DNA of 64,000 nucleotides from DAOUJI01 sp965219565 (GCA_965219565.1 OZ244780.1:2976001-3040000); one strand, 5' to 3'. Counted from the stretch's first letter, positions 25,932 through 34,942 are shown. Program-made: numbers and translations. The notes: generated by a model from the sequence alone, not told the origin.

Positions 25932-27203
25932 ATGACTGTAACCACAGACGCACTAATCGATAAGGGGATAGCGGCCAAGGCGGCTGGCCGTATCCTTGCC
26001 AGAGCATCCACGGAAACCAAAAACGCATTGCTCCTCAAAGCGGCCGACCTGCTCATCGACCGTCAGGAAACCATCATTTCGGCCAACAAGCAGGACTACG
26101 CCGAGGCCCAGGCGCACCTCTCCGAAGCCATGTTGGACCGTCTTATGCTCAACCCACAGCGAATCGAAGGGATGGCGCGGGACGTCAGGAACGTAGCCTC
26201 ACTCCCCGACCCCGTAGGCGAGGTCTTTGACATGCGCACCCTTCCCAATGGACTCATCGCCGGCAGAAAACGGGTGCCGTTGGGAGTGGTGGGGTCCATC
26301 TACGAAAGCCGTCCCAATGTGACCATCGACATCTCGGCCCTGTGCCTGAAGTCCGGCAACGCATGCATACTGCGGGGCGGGAAAGAGGCCATCCACACCA
26401 ACTCTATTCTGGCCGGAGTAGTCAGGGACTCCCTGTCACAGGTCGGTCTGCCAGCCGACTGCATGCAGTTTATCGACGACCCGGACCGGGCTTTGGCGAG
26501 TGGGCTGTTGAAGATGAAGGAATATATTGACTTGTTCGTTCCCCGAGGCGGGCCGGACCTGATACGGTTCGTGGCTCAGGAAGCGGCCATGCCTGTGGTG
26601 GCCGGAGGCGTTGGGGTGTGCCACACCTACGTAGACGGTACGGCCGACCTGGACAAGGCAGTGGACATAGCGTTCAACGCCAAGGTCCAGCGCCCCACCG
26701 TTTGCAACGCTCTCGACTCATTGCTCGTCCACTCTTCGACGGCCCCGGACTACTTGCCCCGTATCGCCAGAGAGTGGGCCAAGGCCGGAGTCGAGATACA
26801 CGGCGACGGGCGCACCATGAGCATCCTTGGGGCGGAGCCGGACCTGAACCTGGCGCCGGCCCAGGAGGACGACTGGGGCCGGGAGTTCCTGTCCCTCACC
26901 GCTGCCGTGAAGGTGGTGGACTCCCTTGACGAGGCCCTGGAACACATTCAGATCTACGGGTCGGGCCACTCCGAGGCCATCATCTCCGAGGACTATTCAG
27001 CCGCTGCCAGGTTCCTGGACGAGGTGGACGCCGCGGCGGTCTACGTGAACGCCAGCACCCGATTCACCGACGGGTCTGCGCTGGGACTAGGCGCCGAGGT
27101 TGGAATAAGCACCCAGAAGTTCCATGCCCGAGGTCCCCTGGGCCTGAGAGAGATGACCTCCTACAAGTGGATAATCACCGGCAACGGCCAGGTGCGTTCC
27201 TAG
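25932..27203 (+). CDS. proA: Gamma-glutamyl phosphate reductase ProA
   Basis: ProA reduces glutamyl-5-phosphate to glutamate semialdehyde with NADPH. The 423-residue product has the expected PLGVVGSIYESRPNVT, NACILRGGKEA, and VPRGGPDLIRFV motifs. The catalytic Cys region is QRPTVCNALDSLLVH, and the end is RGPLGLREMTSYKWII. Full length. It follows proB after the antisense HEPN-like gene and has its own possible -10 (TGCTATCAT near 25834). Confidence 0.95.
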   Translation: MTVTTDALIDKGIAAKAAGRILARASTETKNALLLKAADLLIDRQETIISANKQDYAEAQAHLSEAMLDRLMLNPQRIEGMARDVRNVASLPDPVGEVFDMRTLPNGLIAGRKRVPLGVVGSIYESRPNVTIDISALCLKSGNACILRGGKEAIHTNSILAGVVRDSLSQVGLPADCMQFIDDPDRALASGLLKMKEYIDLFVPRGGPDLIRFVAQEAAMPVVAGGVGVCHTYVDGTADLDKAVDIAFNAKVQRPTVCNALDSLLVHSSTAPDYLPRIAREWAKAGVEIHGDGRTMSILGAEPDLNLAPAQEDDWGREFLSLTAAVKVVDSLDEALEHIQIYGSGHSEAIISEDYSAAARFLDEVDAAAVYVNASTRFTDGSALGLGAEVGISTQKFHARGPLGLREMTSYKWIITGNGQVRS

Positions 27204-27236
27204 CCTGGAAGCTCTTCGAATCTACAGAGGTATGTG

Positions 27237-27566
27237 ATGGCCGACTACTATTTCGAGCGCGATTGCAGGACTCCAAACTCCGAAGCCTACGACATCCTGT
27301 CCGGCGGCCAGTCCGTGGGAAGAATCGACCTGCACTATACGACCAGCGTGGTCCATGCGACCCTCTGCGTTCTGGAGAGCTTCACTCAAGAGGACATTCA
27401 GGAGCTTATCGACGACATCGACGACGACCTGATTGACGTGATCGGAGTGCACCGCGAGGAGTTTATAGTCCACGTCTACCAGGGACGGGAGACGGGGGTC
27501 TTCAGCGACAGTGACTTTGGCGAGGCCGGCGGCAACGCGGTAAACGGCGGCCCGGCCGAAAGCTAG
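27237..27566 (+). CDS. Small acidic hypothetical protein
   Basis: This 109-residue protein starts at the ATG at 27237, five bases after GAGGT. It contains QSVGRIDLHYTTSVVHATL and an acidic helix rich in Asp/Glu/Ile (DIQELIDDIDDDLIDVIG), then HREEFIVHVYQGRETG. It reads as a compact alpha/beta domain with an unstructured C-terminus. I do not recognise the family. It follows proA by 33 bp and may be transcribed with it. Confidence 0.65.
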   Translation: MADYYFERDCRTPNSEAYDILSGGQSVGRIDLHYTTSVVHATLCVLESFTQEDIQELIDDIDDDLIDVIGVHREEFIVHVYQGRETGVFSDSDFGEAGGNAVNGGPAES

Positions 27567-27684
27567 CGGGGTCTGACTTGACGGTAGGCAGTACCTTCTT
27601 TGAAGTGCGAGGGTGCGATAAGGCGGGTGAACGCATCACCACCAACCACTCCATAGTCTCTACCTTCCGCTTGGGACGGAAACT

Positions 27685-27954
27685 CTAGACAAAATCTTCG
27701 TAGGAACAGGAATGGTGGAAATGGACGATTTCAAAGTCGCCAACCTTGACCCTGCACTGCTTGGCGATTTCGCGGGCCACGTAGGTCTTACCAGTGCCGG
27801 GCGAACCGCAGAAAATCACCTGGCACTTCTCTTGAAGGTCGGGGATGATTTCCTGTAGCTGTTCGGCGGATGTCCACAGGAGTTCTTCGGCTACGGCGGC
27901 TATGTTGGAAGGGGGATTAGGTGGCTTGCAGAACCACGGGAGGCGGACCGTCAA
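27685..27954 (-). pseudogene. Truncated AAA+ domain of a McrB-like restriction protein
   Basis: Only the first ~90 residues of the AAA+ part remain. A Walker A motif (FCGSPGTGKTYVAREIA) is followed by HFHHSCSYEDFV, the McrB-type region after which the frame ends. The rest of the GTPase/ATPase and any McrC partner are missing. The frame is open upstream across the stop of the preceding gene, offset by one base, so the two were probably one protein split by a frameshift. Likely a dead remnant of a modification-dependent (type IV) restriction system. Confidence 0.7.
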
Positions 27955-27961
27955 CGTGATC

Positions 27962-28453
27962 TTATTGTAGTATAGAATCGGATTTTTCGAGAAGCCCTAA
28001 TATCTCTTCAATATGCTTGCTTGTGCAGTACACCGTCAGTGCCGTGACCAATGACTTTCGCAATGGCTCTGAGAGATCGTCTCTAGTAACCTTTTTCAGC
28101 CAATTCACCGTTCTGATATCATCATCTCCCTTCACCAGCCCTGGTCGGTATTCATAAGGTCCTGCACAGCGTCCGATCAAGACGTCGTTGCCGCCGTTTG
28201 GCTGTGGCGTGACTATCAGGTCGCCCACACTGATTCCGTGGATAAAGCGATAGATATTCCCCGCTATTGCCCCCAACTTTCGATTGTTCCAATCTGGATA
28301 CTGATGTCGAAGTCTGTCCTTTATTTCTTCCCGATTGCTGACTTGGAACAGGTCCCCGGTGCCCCAACCGATAGCAGCAACCGAAGCGTCCCAAAAGCAT
28401 TGTGAAACATCTGGTTGACCCTTTCCACCGGCGCGGACTACCCAAGCCCTCAT
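27962..28453 (-). pseudogene. EVE/PUA-like N-terminal domain of the broken McrB-like protein
   Basis: The 163-residue product has MRAWVVRAGGKGQPD, AIGWGTGDLFQVSNREEIKD, GDLIVTPQPNGGNDVLIGR and SKHIEEILGLLEK. This is the pattern of the EVE-like (PUA-fold) domain found at the N-terminus of many McrB-type or restriction proteins, where it recognises modified bases. It ends with a stop 8 bp before the AAA+ fragment. The domain itself looks intact, so a free-standing function is possible, but the broken neighbour argues against it. Confidence 0.7.
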
Positions 28454-28576
28454 TTACCTCTCCCAAGGAATTATTGGCTCATTCGACAATGTGGAGTCGC
28501 AAAATTCATCGAAATATTCGACGAAACACCATATGCCGATTGACCGAAGGTTTTGTTTCAACTCTGAGTCGTTCAT
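28454..28576 (-). pseudogene. Short 40-residue ORF, probably a truncated gene
   Basis: An ATG at 28576 overlaps the stop of the upstream gene, and its TAA abuts the ATG of the EVE-like gene. The product begins MNDSELKQNLRSIGIWCFVE and ends in LSNEPIIPWER. It resembles the N-terminus of longer uncharacterised proteins with an FV-x-YF-x-x-F pattern and then stops, so it is probably a fragment. Tight packing suggests it once belonged to the restriction operon. Confidence 0.5.
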
Positions 28577-28821
28577 TCCGATCCCCCCTCGCTAGGGTTC
28601 AATTGGCCGCCCAAGCATGACTTACATGTCCGCACGCTGCGCCTTCCTGTGTCTTTGGCGTGTTGGAGAGCCTCGGCCCTAGCTTCATATGGCCCATGCC
28701 AGCGACCGTTCTTCCCGCTATCCGTCTTGTGGATGCCGCCGCCATAGTTGCAATAAGCGCATCATCCCAAGTGGACAATTGCCTTGTTAATCGTCCAATT
28801 CTCGTAAACGTAGTAAGCCAT
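28573..28821 (-). pseudogene. Small Cys-pair protein gene with in-frame stop
   Basis: Reading from the ATG at 28821 gives MAYYVYENWTINKAIVHLG, then a TGA at 28762-28764, then CAYCNYGGGIHKTDSGKNGR and further sequence with CKSCLGG, ending at 28573. The two CxxC pairs would make a small zinc-ribbon protein of about 82 residues. The stop falls just before the first pair. Other members of this uncharacterised family usually have an ordinary residue there. This is a nonsense mutation or, much less likely, a recoded codon. Confidence 0.55.
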
Positions 28822-28906
28822 TCCCCCATTGCCTGGGCAAAGGCATCGGCGGCCTATTTTGCCAGCCGAGGCTGTATTGTCAGAGGCTCCTTAGTTTACC
28901 TAGCAG

Positions 28907-29101
28907 CTAGGAACTCAGGCAGCATCCGGCTTTTCTGGTAACACCTGAGTGCTGTTCCGCATGGGCGATGCTGGGATATATCGCGCTCCATTTGGTCGTG
29001 GGGGCACCTGGATTTCTCTTGAGATGATGAGGGCAATCTGCCCGGTGGATTTTATTCTCTCGCCGGTCCTCTTTGTCGAAATAGACTACGTAACCTTCCA
29101 C
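28907..29101 (-). CDS. Small Cys/His-rich hypothetical protein
   Basis: The 64-residue product starts MEGYVVYFDKEDRRENKIHR and contains ADCPHH plus a terminal GCCLSS. The Cys and His pattern suggests a small metal-binding or zinc-ribbon-like fold, loosely like the neighbouring broken small gene. A purine-rich ribosome binding site (AGGAGGTAACAG) lies upstream of 29101. It is part of the decayed island next to the McrB-like remnants; no function can be assigned. Confidence 0.55.
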   Translation of the reverse strand: MEGYVVYFDKEDRRENKIHRADCPHHLKRNPGAPTTKWSAIYPSIAHAEQHSGVTRKAGCCLSS

Positions 29102-29228
29102 TGTTACCTCCTGTAGTCGGCGACACTAACAATATTGGTTTTAATTGTAGGAGTCTGCGGATTGGAGGGCTAGGTATACCGAATAAGGAGAAAGCCTCTA
29201 ATACAATTCTAAGCCAGCCCAGTTAAAT

Positions 29229-30806
29229 TCAGTCTCCGATACGGTAGAGCATACCATTGTAGTCCGTACAACTGAGCCTTACACGCCCATGATACCGGAA
29301 CAACTGGAACATGAACGGCTCACCTTGAGTCAATTCCATTCGTTCGCGCCATGGGCGTCCGCTATCCTGAGGATGAAATATGTATAGGGTACATAGCCAA
29401 TCCTTTACACGCTTATCAACGGTATTGCCCATCACCCAACGGTATTCGTAAGTACCGGGCAGAATCTGGCGTCGGTTATCCCCGATCTCCACTGAATCGA
29501 AACTACTTCCCAAGATTCCCCACGGGAAAGCTGTAATACAAAAATCGTGTGCCAAGTGAGCAGGCAACTTTGGGTGGTCAGGTACATTGGGATTCATCTC
29601 CCATCCTTCCCCATAGTAGCCGAAACTTCTATAGTTATTCCCCTGCTTTATCCACTCCAGCACCATAACCTCCCACTCCTGGCAGAACGTCGCCGGATGT
29701 GGTGTGGGCGTGGGCAGCGGCGTCGGCGTCGGTTCCGGCGTTGGCGTAGCAGTGGGAAGAGGCGTGGGAGTAGGTGTGGGTGTCGCTGTAGGAAGGGGCG
29801 TGGGCGTAGGCGTAGGAAGTTCGGCGATGCGGGTGGCTTCCAGGGAGGCGGCGTATCGCTCAGCTTCCTCCTGGGCTTCGATGGCGGTGCGGGTGGCCTG
29901 TTCAACTTGACGCCGGTGCGCATCTATGGCATCTATCGCGGCTTTGGTAGCTTCAAGGTCTGGTGTCGGCCTAATGGTCGGGAAGGGCGTCGGCGTTGGC
30001 AGAACTTTGCCAGCTGGGGAAACCTGTTCTCCGAGGCCCGACTTCACCGCGTTGATTGGGATAGCGAAGCCGATGCCGGAGACGGGCCGCCCGGAGTCGT
30101 CGGTTTCCACCCTGGACACAATCACTCCGGCAACCTGGCCGTACATATCCAGCAGCGGCCCTCCGCTGTTTCCCGGATTCAGCGATGCGTCCGTTTGTAA
30201 GTGGTTTTCCCGCTTGGCCGAGATGATTCCGACACTGACCGTAGGCTCCAGTCCCAGTGACTGGCCCAGGGGAAAACCGATGGCGATAACGTCCTCGCCA
30301 ACGCGGATTTTGTCGGAGTCGCCAATGGCGATGGTGGTGAAAGACAGGGTGGATTCTATCTCGATGTAGGCCAAATCGAGGTCGGGATGCTTTTGGGTCA
30401 CGTTGCCCCGGTATTCGTTCCCCGTCACCAGCCGGACGGCGACTTGGTTGCTCCCCTCGACGACATGCTTGTTGGTGACCACCAGCCCGCCCTCGTTGAT
30501 AATGAAACCCGTGCCGGTGCCGGAACCCGCGATAATCTGAACCACGCTGGGCAGAGCGTTCTCCGCCACATCAGCAACGGATAGGCCGGACGACAGCGGC
30601 TTGTCAAAAACCGTCTCAACATCTGAGCGGGGCACCGGCGTGCCGACGACGGACGAGCCGGTTGGTTCCTGCGGTGAATCCTCCGCCGGAGTCGTAGGTG
30701 CCGGTGTGGATGTGAAAGGCACCGGGGTCGCCCCTGAGCCGCAGGCGAAGGTTACTAGTATTGCTAGTGCCACCACAGCGGCCATGAGGGAGTGTTTGAT
30801 TTTCAC
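29229..30806 (-). CDS. HtrA/DegP-like trypsin-family serine protease lipoprotein
   Basis: The GTG at 30806 with GGAG seven bases upstream is the likely start (525 aa). A lipobox (VTFAC, Cys22) and Pro/Thr linker precede a trypsin-like domain with the complete triad: H114 (NKHVV), D144 (PDLDLAYI) and S214 (GNSGGP). No PDZ domain follows. Instead there is a charged coiled-coil stretch (HRRQVEQATRTAIEAQEEAE), a Pro/Thr repeat tract, and an unrecognised ~150-residue C-terminal domain. It would act outside the membrane in protein quality control or envelope signalling. Confidence 0.88.
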   Translation of the reverse strand: MKIKHSLMAAVVALAILVTFACGSGATPVPFTSTPAPTTPAEDSPQEPTGSSVVGTPVPRSDVETVFDKPLSSGLSVADVAENALPSVVQIIAGSGTGTGFIINEGGLVVTNKHVVEGSNQVAVRLVTGNEYRGNVTQKHPDLDLAYIEIESTLSFTTIAIGDSDKIRVGEDVIAIGFPLGQSLGLEPTVSVGIISAKRENHLQTDASLNPGNSGGPLLDMYGQVAGVIVSRVETDDSGRPVSGIGFAIPINAVKSGLGEQVSPAGKVLPTPTPFPTIRPTPDLEATKAAIDAIDAHRRQVEQATRTAIEAQEEAERYAASLEATRIAELPTPTPTPLPTATPTPTPTPLPTATPTPEPTPTPLPTPTPHPATFCQEWEVMVLEWIKQGNNYRSFGYYGEGWEMNPNVPDHPKLPAHLAHDFCITAFPWGILGSSFDSVEIGDNRRQILPGTYEYRWVMGNTVDKRVKDWLCTLYIFHPQDSGRPWRERMELTQGEPFMFQLFRYHGRVRLSCTDYNGMLYRIGD

Positions 30807-31057
30807 GGTGTTTCTCCATTCTGAAAGACCGTTGAGAGCCAAGATTGCCTGACCCGTCGCTCTACAAGAAACTGTGGGCTGTCGGGGCTCACCTACATCA
30901 GTCGATTTTTCTGCTTCTCCGACAGCATCGCCGTATGTGTGTGGCTCCGGTTTCGAGACCGAGCAGTTATCAAATGAGCCGCGACATCCCGCCTACAGCG
31001 CCAACCTGAAACTGAGAGTGAGGGTTCTCGATGTTGAGCGGTTTGATGGCGCGGGGG

Positions 31058-32002
31058 TTACTTCCGCGAGACGGCGGTCCTGGCGGCTTGGGCTATGGCG
31101 GCGGCGGTCAAGCCGTGCTTTTCCAGCAGTTGGTCCGGCTTGCCCGACTCGGCGTACTTCTCCAACCCCACCATTTCGATAGGGACCGGCCTGTTGCGGC
31201 CCAGCGTTCCGGCCACTATGCTTCCCAGACCTCCGTGGAGGTAATGTTCCTCTACGGTGACCACCGCGCCGGTCTCGGCAGCGGCTTTGACCAGAGTCTC
31301 CTCATCCACCGGCTTCAGAGTCGCCATGTTCACCACCCGGCAGCTGGTACCCTCCCCGGCCAGCGCCTCCGACGCCTCGACGACCGAGTGGAGCACCGCT
31401 CCGGTGGAGACTATAGTAACGTCAGTCCCGTCTTTAACCGTTTCAGCCTTCCCGATGGTGAAGTCGCATCCCTCGGGATGCAATACCGGAGTGGCGGAGC
31501 GGTATAACCTGATATACACGGGCCCCTTCATGCTGGCCGCCGCCTTGACCGCCGCAACGGTCTCAGGGGCGTCGGAAGGCGTGAGCACCGTCATGCCAGG
31601 TAGAGAGCACATGAGGGACAGGTCCTCTATGCTGTGGGCCGACATGCCATCTTCGCCGGTGATGATCCCCGAATGGGTGCAGACTATCTTAACGTTGAGG
31701 TGAGGCTGGGCGATTCCAACCCTTATCTGGTCGAAGGGACGGCCCGTGCCGAACACGGCGAAGGTGCTGACGAAGGGAGTCTTTCCTGAGGAAGCCAGCC
31801 CCGCCGCTACACTCATTATGTTCTGCTCGGCTGGCCCGAAGTCGAAGAACCTTTCGGGGTAGGCGTCTCTGAACAGGTGCACAAAGGTGGACACGTTCAG
31901 GTCGCCTCCGAGGACGACGATGTTCTCGTCGGCGGCCCCCAAGTCCAGGAGAGTCCGGCCATAGGCTTCTCTGGTGGAGGCTGATGGGGCAGTTGTCGCC
32001 AT
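31058..32002 (-). CDS. Transketolase C-terminal subunit
   Basis: The 314-residue product covers the pyrimidine-binding and C-terminal domains of transketolase: DLGAADENIVVLGGDLNVST, FDFGPAEQNIMSVAAGLASS, VCTHSGIITGEDGMSAHSIE and VTVEEHYLHGGLGSIVAGTL. It pairs with the N-terminal half encoded 13 bp upstream. Together they would transfer two-carbon units in the pentose phosphate pathway or a related sugar pathway. Split transketolases are common in archaea and many uncultured bacteria. Confidence 0.92.
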   Translation of the reverse strand: MATTAPSASTREAYGRTLLDLGAADENIVVLGGDLNVSTFVHLFRDAYPERFFDFGPAEQNIMSVAAGLASSGKTPFVSTFAVFGTGRPFDQIRVGIAQPHLNVKIVCTHSGIITGEDGMSAHSIEDLSLMCSLPGMTVLTPSDAPETVAAVKAAASMKGPVYIRLYRSATPVLHPEGCDFTIGKAETVKDGTDVTIVSTGAVLHSVVEASEALAGEGTSCRVVNMATLKPVDEETLVKAAAETGAVVTVEEHYLHGGLGSIVAGTLGRNRPVPIEMVGLEKYAESGKPDQLLEKHGLTAAAIAQAARTAVSRK

Positions 32003-32015
32003 CCCGACGCCTCCT

Positions 32016-32915
32016 CTAGGCCAACTCTTCCATGGCCAGGGCGTACTCGTCCTTGTTGGGCGCCTTGCCGTGGAAGTCGGGGTTGTTCTCCATGAAGCTC
32101 ACACCCTTCCCCTTCACTGTGTGGGCGATGATCATGGTGGGCCTGCCCGTAGTCGCCTTGGCCTCGTCTATGGCATCCAATAGCCGTGAGATGTCGTGGC
32201 CGTCCGCCTCCAGGGTGTTCCACCCGAAGGCCCTCCACTTGTCCGGCAGGGGCTCAAGCTCCATGACTTGGTCGGTGAAGCGGTCATTTTGAATCCGGTT
32301 TCTGTCAACGATGGCAGTCAGGTTGTCCAACTTGTAGTGGGCGGCGGCCATAGCGGCTTCCCACACTTGGCCCTCGTCGCACTCCCCGTCTCCAAGGAGG
32401 GCGTAGACCCTATAGTCGGCCTTGTCCATCCGGCCCGCAAGGGCGGCTCCTACGGCGAAGGATAGCCCCATGCCCAGGGAGCCGGAGCTCATCTCCACCC
32501 CCGGCGTCACAATGGAAGCATGGCCCTGTATGCGGCTGTTGATCTTACGGAAGGTCCAAAGCTCCTCGCGGGGGAAAAACCCGGCCCGGCTCAACACCGC
32601 GTAGAAACCTGGGCAGGCGTGGCCTTTGCTGAGTATGAAACGGTCCCTGTCCTTCCACGACGGGTTCTGGGGGTCGTAGTGCATCACTTTGAAGTAAAGG
32701 GTGGAAAGTATCTCTATCTCGGACAGAGACCCTCCGGGATGGCCACTTCCCGCCTCGAATATAATGTCGATGATGTCCCGGCGAAGCTCTTTGACCACGG
32801 ACTTCAGTTCGTCGATTCCGGCGGTGCGCTGTCCGGCGCCCAATCTGGCAGAAGAAAAGACCTCGGCAACGTTTTCCGAGGTCTCTGTAGATTCGCGTCC
32901 CGTAGGCGAGTTCAC
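32016..32915 (-). CDS. Transketolase N-terminal (TPP-binding) subunit
   Basis: The 299-residue product has the TPP-binding domain: EAGSGHPGGSLSEIEIL, RFILSKGHACPGFYAVLSR, and the diphosphate/magnesium motif LLGDGECDEGQVWEAAMAA. A basic-acidic extension of about 35 residues precedes the domain. It is followed by the C-terminal subunit with a 13-bp gap, so the two are co-transcribed. The start at 32915 is likely but the N-terminal extension may be shorter. Confidence 0.92.
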   Translation of the reverse strand: MNSPTGRESTETSENVAEVFSSARLGAGQRTAGIDELKSVVKELRRDIIDIIFEAGSGHPGGSLSEIEILSTLYFKVMHYDPQNPSWKDRDRFILSKGHACPGFYAVLSRAGFFPREELWTFRKINSRIQGHASIVTPGVEMSSGSLGMGLSFAVGAALAGRMDKADYRVYALLGDGECDEGQVWEAAMAAAHYKLDNLTAIVDRNRIQNDRFTDQVMELEPLPDKWRAFGWNTLEADGHDISRLLDAIDEAKATTGRPTMIIAHTVKGKGVSFMENNPDFHGKAPNKDEYALAMEELA

Positions 32916-32999
32916 ACAGGCCCCCTCTCGTCCTGTTGCGGCAGGCCCGATTATAGCAACGGCCTTGGGGGCTGTCTAGCATCCGGACAGCGCTCCGAA

Positions 33000-33005
33000 T
33001 ATAAT
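33000..33005 (+). promoter_or_regulatory. -10 box just before the amidohydrolase start
   Basis: TATAAT at 33000-33005 lies only 8 bases before the ATG at 33014. Transcription would start at about 33012, giving an essentially leaderless mRNA. Confidence 0.5.
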
Positions 33006-33013
33006 CGGATTAG

Positions 33014-33865
33014 ATGGTCATAGATTTCCACACCCACGTCTTTCTTCCCTCCTTTTCGCAGCGGCGGGAGGAGTTGGCAAAGCGGGACGCCACCTTTGCG
33101 GAGCTTTACGGCAACCCCGCAGCCAGGATGGCCTCAGCCCATGAGCTTATCAACGCCATGGACGACGCGGAAATCGAGCATGCGGTAATAATGGGAGTGG
33201 GCTGGTCGGACCGATGGGTTGCTCGGGAGGCCAACGACTGCTTGATAGAGTCCGTCTTGAAACATCCGGGGCGGCTGACCGGCCTGGCCTCGGTGAGTCC
33301 TGCGTGGGGAGAGGCAGCGCTGGAGGAGTTGGACCGTTGTGCAAATGCGGGTCTACGGGGAGTAGGAGAGCTGCATCCCGACACCCAGGGGTTCGATATA
33401 GCCGACTATGAGACTATGGCGCCCATTATGGACATGGCCCTCCAGCGGGGGCTGATTGTGCTCAGCCACGCCTCCGAGCCTGTGGGCCACCTGTACCCTG
33501 GCAAGGGGAGCGCCACTCCCCAAAAACTCTATGCCTTGGCGAAGAACTTCCCTCGAAACACCCTCGTCTTCGCCCATTGGGGGGGAGGGCTTCCCTTCTA
33601 TACTCTGATGCCGGAGGTACGGGAGGAGTTGAGGAACGTATACTACGACACCGCCGCCTCGCCTTTCCTGTATAGCTCAGATGTATTCCAAAGGGTCGCC
33701 GAAATCTGCGGCGCCGGGCGCATCCTGTTCGGCACGGATTTTCCGTTGCTCAAGCCCTCGCGAACAATGGACCAGGCGCTCGCTTCGGGGCTTCCCGCCG
33801 CCGACAAAGCCGGGATTCTAGGAGGAAACGCCCGCGTCCTCCTGGGACTGGAGGAGCGGGCCTGA
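33014..33865 (+). CDS. Amidohydrolase-2 family metal-dependent hydrolase
   Basis: The 283-residue product begins with MVIDFHTHVF, the H-x-H metal motif of the amidohydrolase-2 (ACMSD-like) family. It has ELHPDTQGFD, VLSHASEP and VFAHWGGGLPFY as further metal or substrate sites, and ends with RILFGTDFPLLKPS, where the Asp is the usual catalytic residue. Members decarboxylate or hydrolyse small ring compounds. The stop overlaps the thpR start (TGATG), so the two are translationally coupled. The substrate is unknown. Confidence 0.88.
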   Translation: MVIDFHTHVFLPSFSQRREELAKRDATFAELYGNPAARMASAHELINAMDDAEIEHAVIMGVGWSDRWVAREANDCLIESVLKHPGRLTGLASVSPAWGEAALEELDRCANAGLRGVGELHPDTQGFDIADYETMAPIMDMALQRGLIVLSHASEPVGHLYPGKGSATPQKLYALAKNFPRNTLVFAHWGGGLPFYTLMPEVREELRNVYYDTAASPFLYSSDVFQRVAEICGAGRILFGTDFPLLKPSRTMDQALASGLPAADKAGILGGNARVLLGLEERA

Positions 33866-34446
33866 TGGTGCGCGCATTTATTGCTGTGGGTGTCCCAACA
33901 GCCGCCAGGAGGGCCCTCGGCTCGGTCATACAGGACCTCAAACGCCAACGGGTTACCGGCGTAAGGTGGGTTGACCCAAAGGGAATCCACGCCACGCTGA
34001 AGTTCCTGGGAGAAATCGAGCCTGAGTCTGTTGAAAGCGTCAAGGAGGGCCTTGACCGGGCTTGCGTCGGCTCGGGTCCCTTCACCATCCGCCTTTCCCG
34101 TACGGGCGCCTTTCCCAGCACCCGCGGCCCCAAGGTGCTCTGGGTGGGGCTTTCAGGAGACATGGACCGGATGAAAATTCTCCAGACCGCCATCGACGAG
34201 GAGATGCACTCCGTCCTCGGCCTGGACATCGAGACCCGCCGCTTCAACCCTCATCTAACCCTCGGCAGAGTCAGGAACGGAGTGCTGCCGGCCGGCCAGC
34301 AGGATATAGGGAAGGTTCTGGAAAGCTTCAAGCTGAAGGAGTCCCCTGAGTGGACCGTGGACCGCGTCCACTTGATCCAAAGCACCCTCACCCCCGACGG
34401 CCCTATATACGAGACGCTGGGGAGCCGAATGTTGGTTTCTCAGTAA
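33865..34446 (+). CDS. thpR: RNA 2',3'-cyclic phosphodiesterase (2H family)
   Basis: The 193-residue product contains both H-x-T motifs of the 2H phosphoesterases, H42-A-T44 and H131-L-T133, about 90 residues apart, in the usual two-lobed fold (FIAVGVPTAARRAL; FNPHLTLGRV). Members open 2',3'-cyclic phosphate ends of RNA and were first described as 2'-5' RNA ligases. The start shares a base with the stop of the amidohydrolase gene. The C-terminal end is followed at once by an IS1380-type remnant. Confidence 0.92.
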   Translation: MVRAFIAVGVPTAARRALGSVIQDLKRQRVTGVRWVDPKGIHATLKFLGEIEPESVESVKEGLDRACVGSGPFTIRLSRTGAFPSTRGPKVLWVGLSGDMDRMKILQTAIDEEMHSVLGLDIETRRFNPHLTLGRVRNGVLPAGQQDIGKVLESFKLKESPEWTVDRVHLIQSTLTPDGPIYETLGSRMLVSQ

Positions 34447-34673
34447 ATGGTCGCTATTTCGCATTGGGTAACTTCATACGTAGGTTGGCTCTGCCAGAAG
34501 GAATAAAACACTGGTCGCTGACCAGTATTCAGACGAGGCTCATCAAGATAGGTGGGCGTTTGGTGCGTCATGCGAGGAGGCTTGTGTTCCAGCTTGCTGA
34601 GGTGATGGTGAGCAGGGGCATGTTCGATGAAATGCTGGAGCGGATTGGCAGGCTCCGTCTGGTACTTGGCTAG
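34446..34673 (+). pseudogene. C-terminal remnant of an IS1380-type transposase
   Basis: The frame through this stretch ends in a sequence typical of IS1380 C-termini: FALGNFIRRLALPEGIKHWS, then LIKIGGRLVRHARRLVFQLA and FDEMLERIGRLRLVLG. No catalytic core or start remains, so only about 70 residues survive. The remnant begins right at the end of thpR. The adjoining 34674-34900 contains no gene but holds the palindrome GATCATGATC (34697-34706) and may be the outer part of the old insertion. Confidence 0.7.
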
Positions 34674-34942
34674 CAGGCCATGTCGGTCCGGCCGATCATG
34701 ATCATATCTAGGCAGACCAAGATAAGTGGCGTAACCTTTTGGGTGAAGTTTAGTCTGAAAGAGCCGGTTTAGCACCATTTCGTGAGTGGTTCGGAGTAGT
34801 TGAATGGCACTCCCAGGTGAAATTGAGCTTTTGAGATAGCGACTGACAACATCAAGGGGTGGTCGTATTACCCGCGCTATCCCAGAATGATGCGTTTATG
34901 AAAGCACTGAATTCCATCCGGGAAATATCGGTCACCATCGGT

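Noticed and set aside
34440..34778. 112-codon minus-strand ORF
   Set aside because: Antisense to the IS1380 transposase remnant, whose plus-strand frame has clear family similarity.
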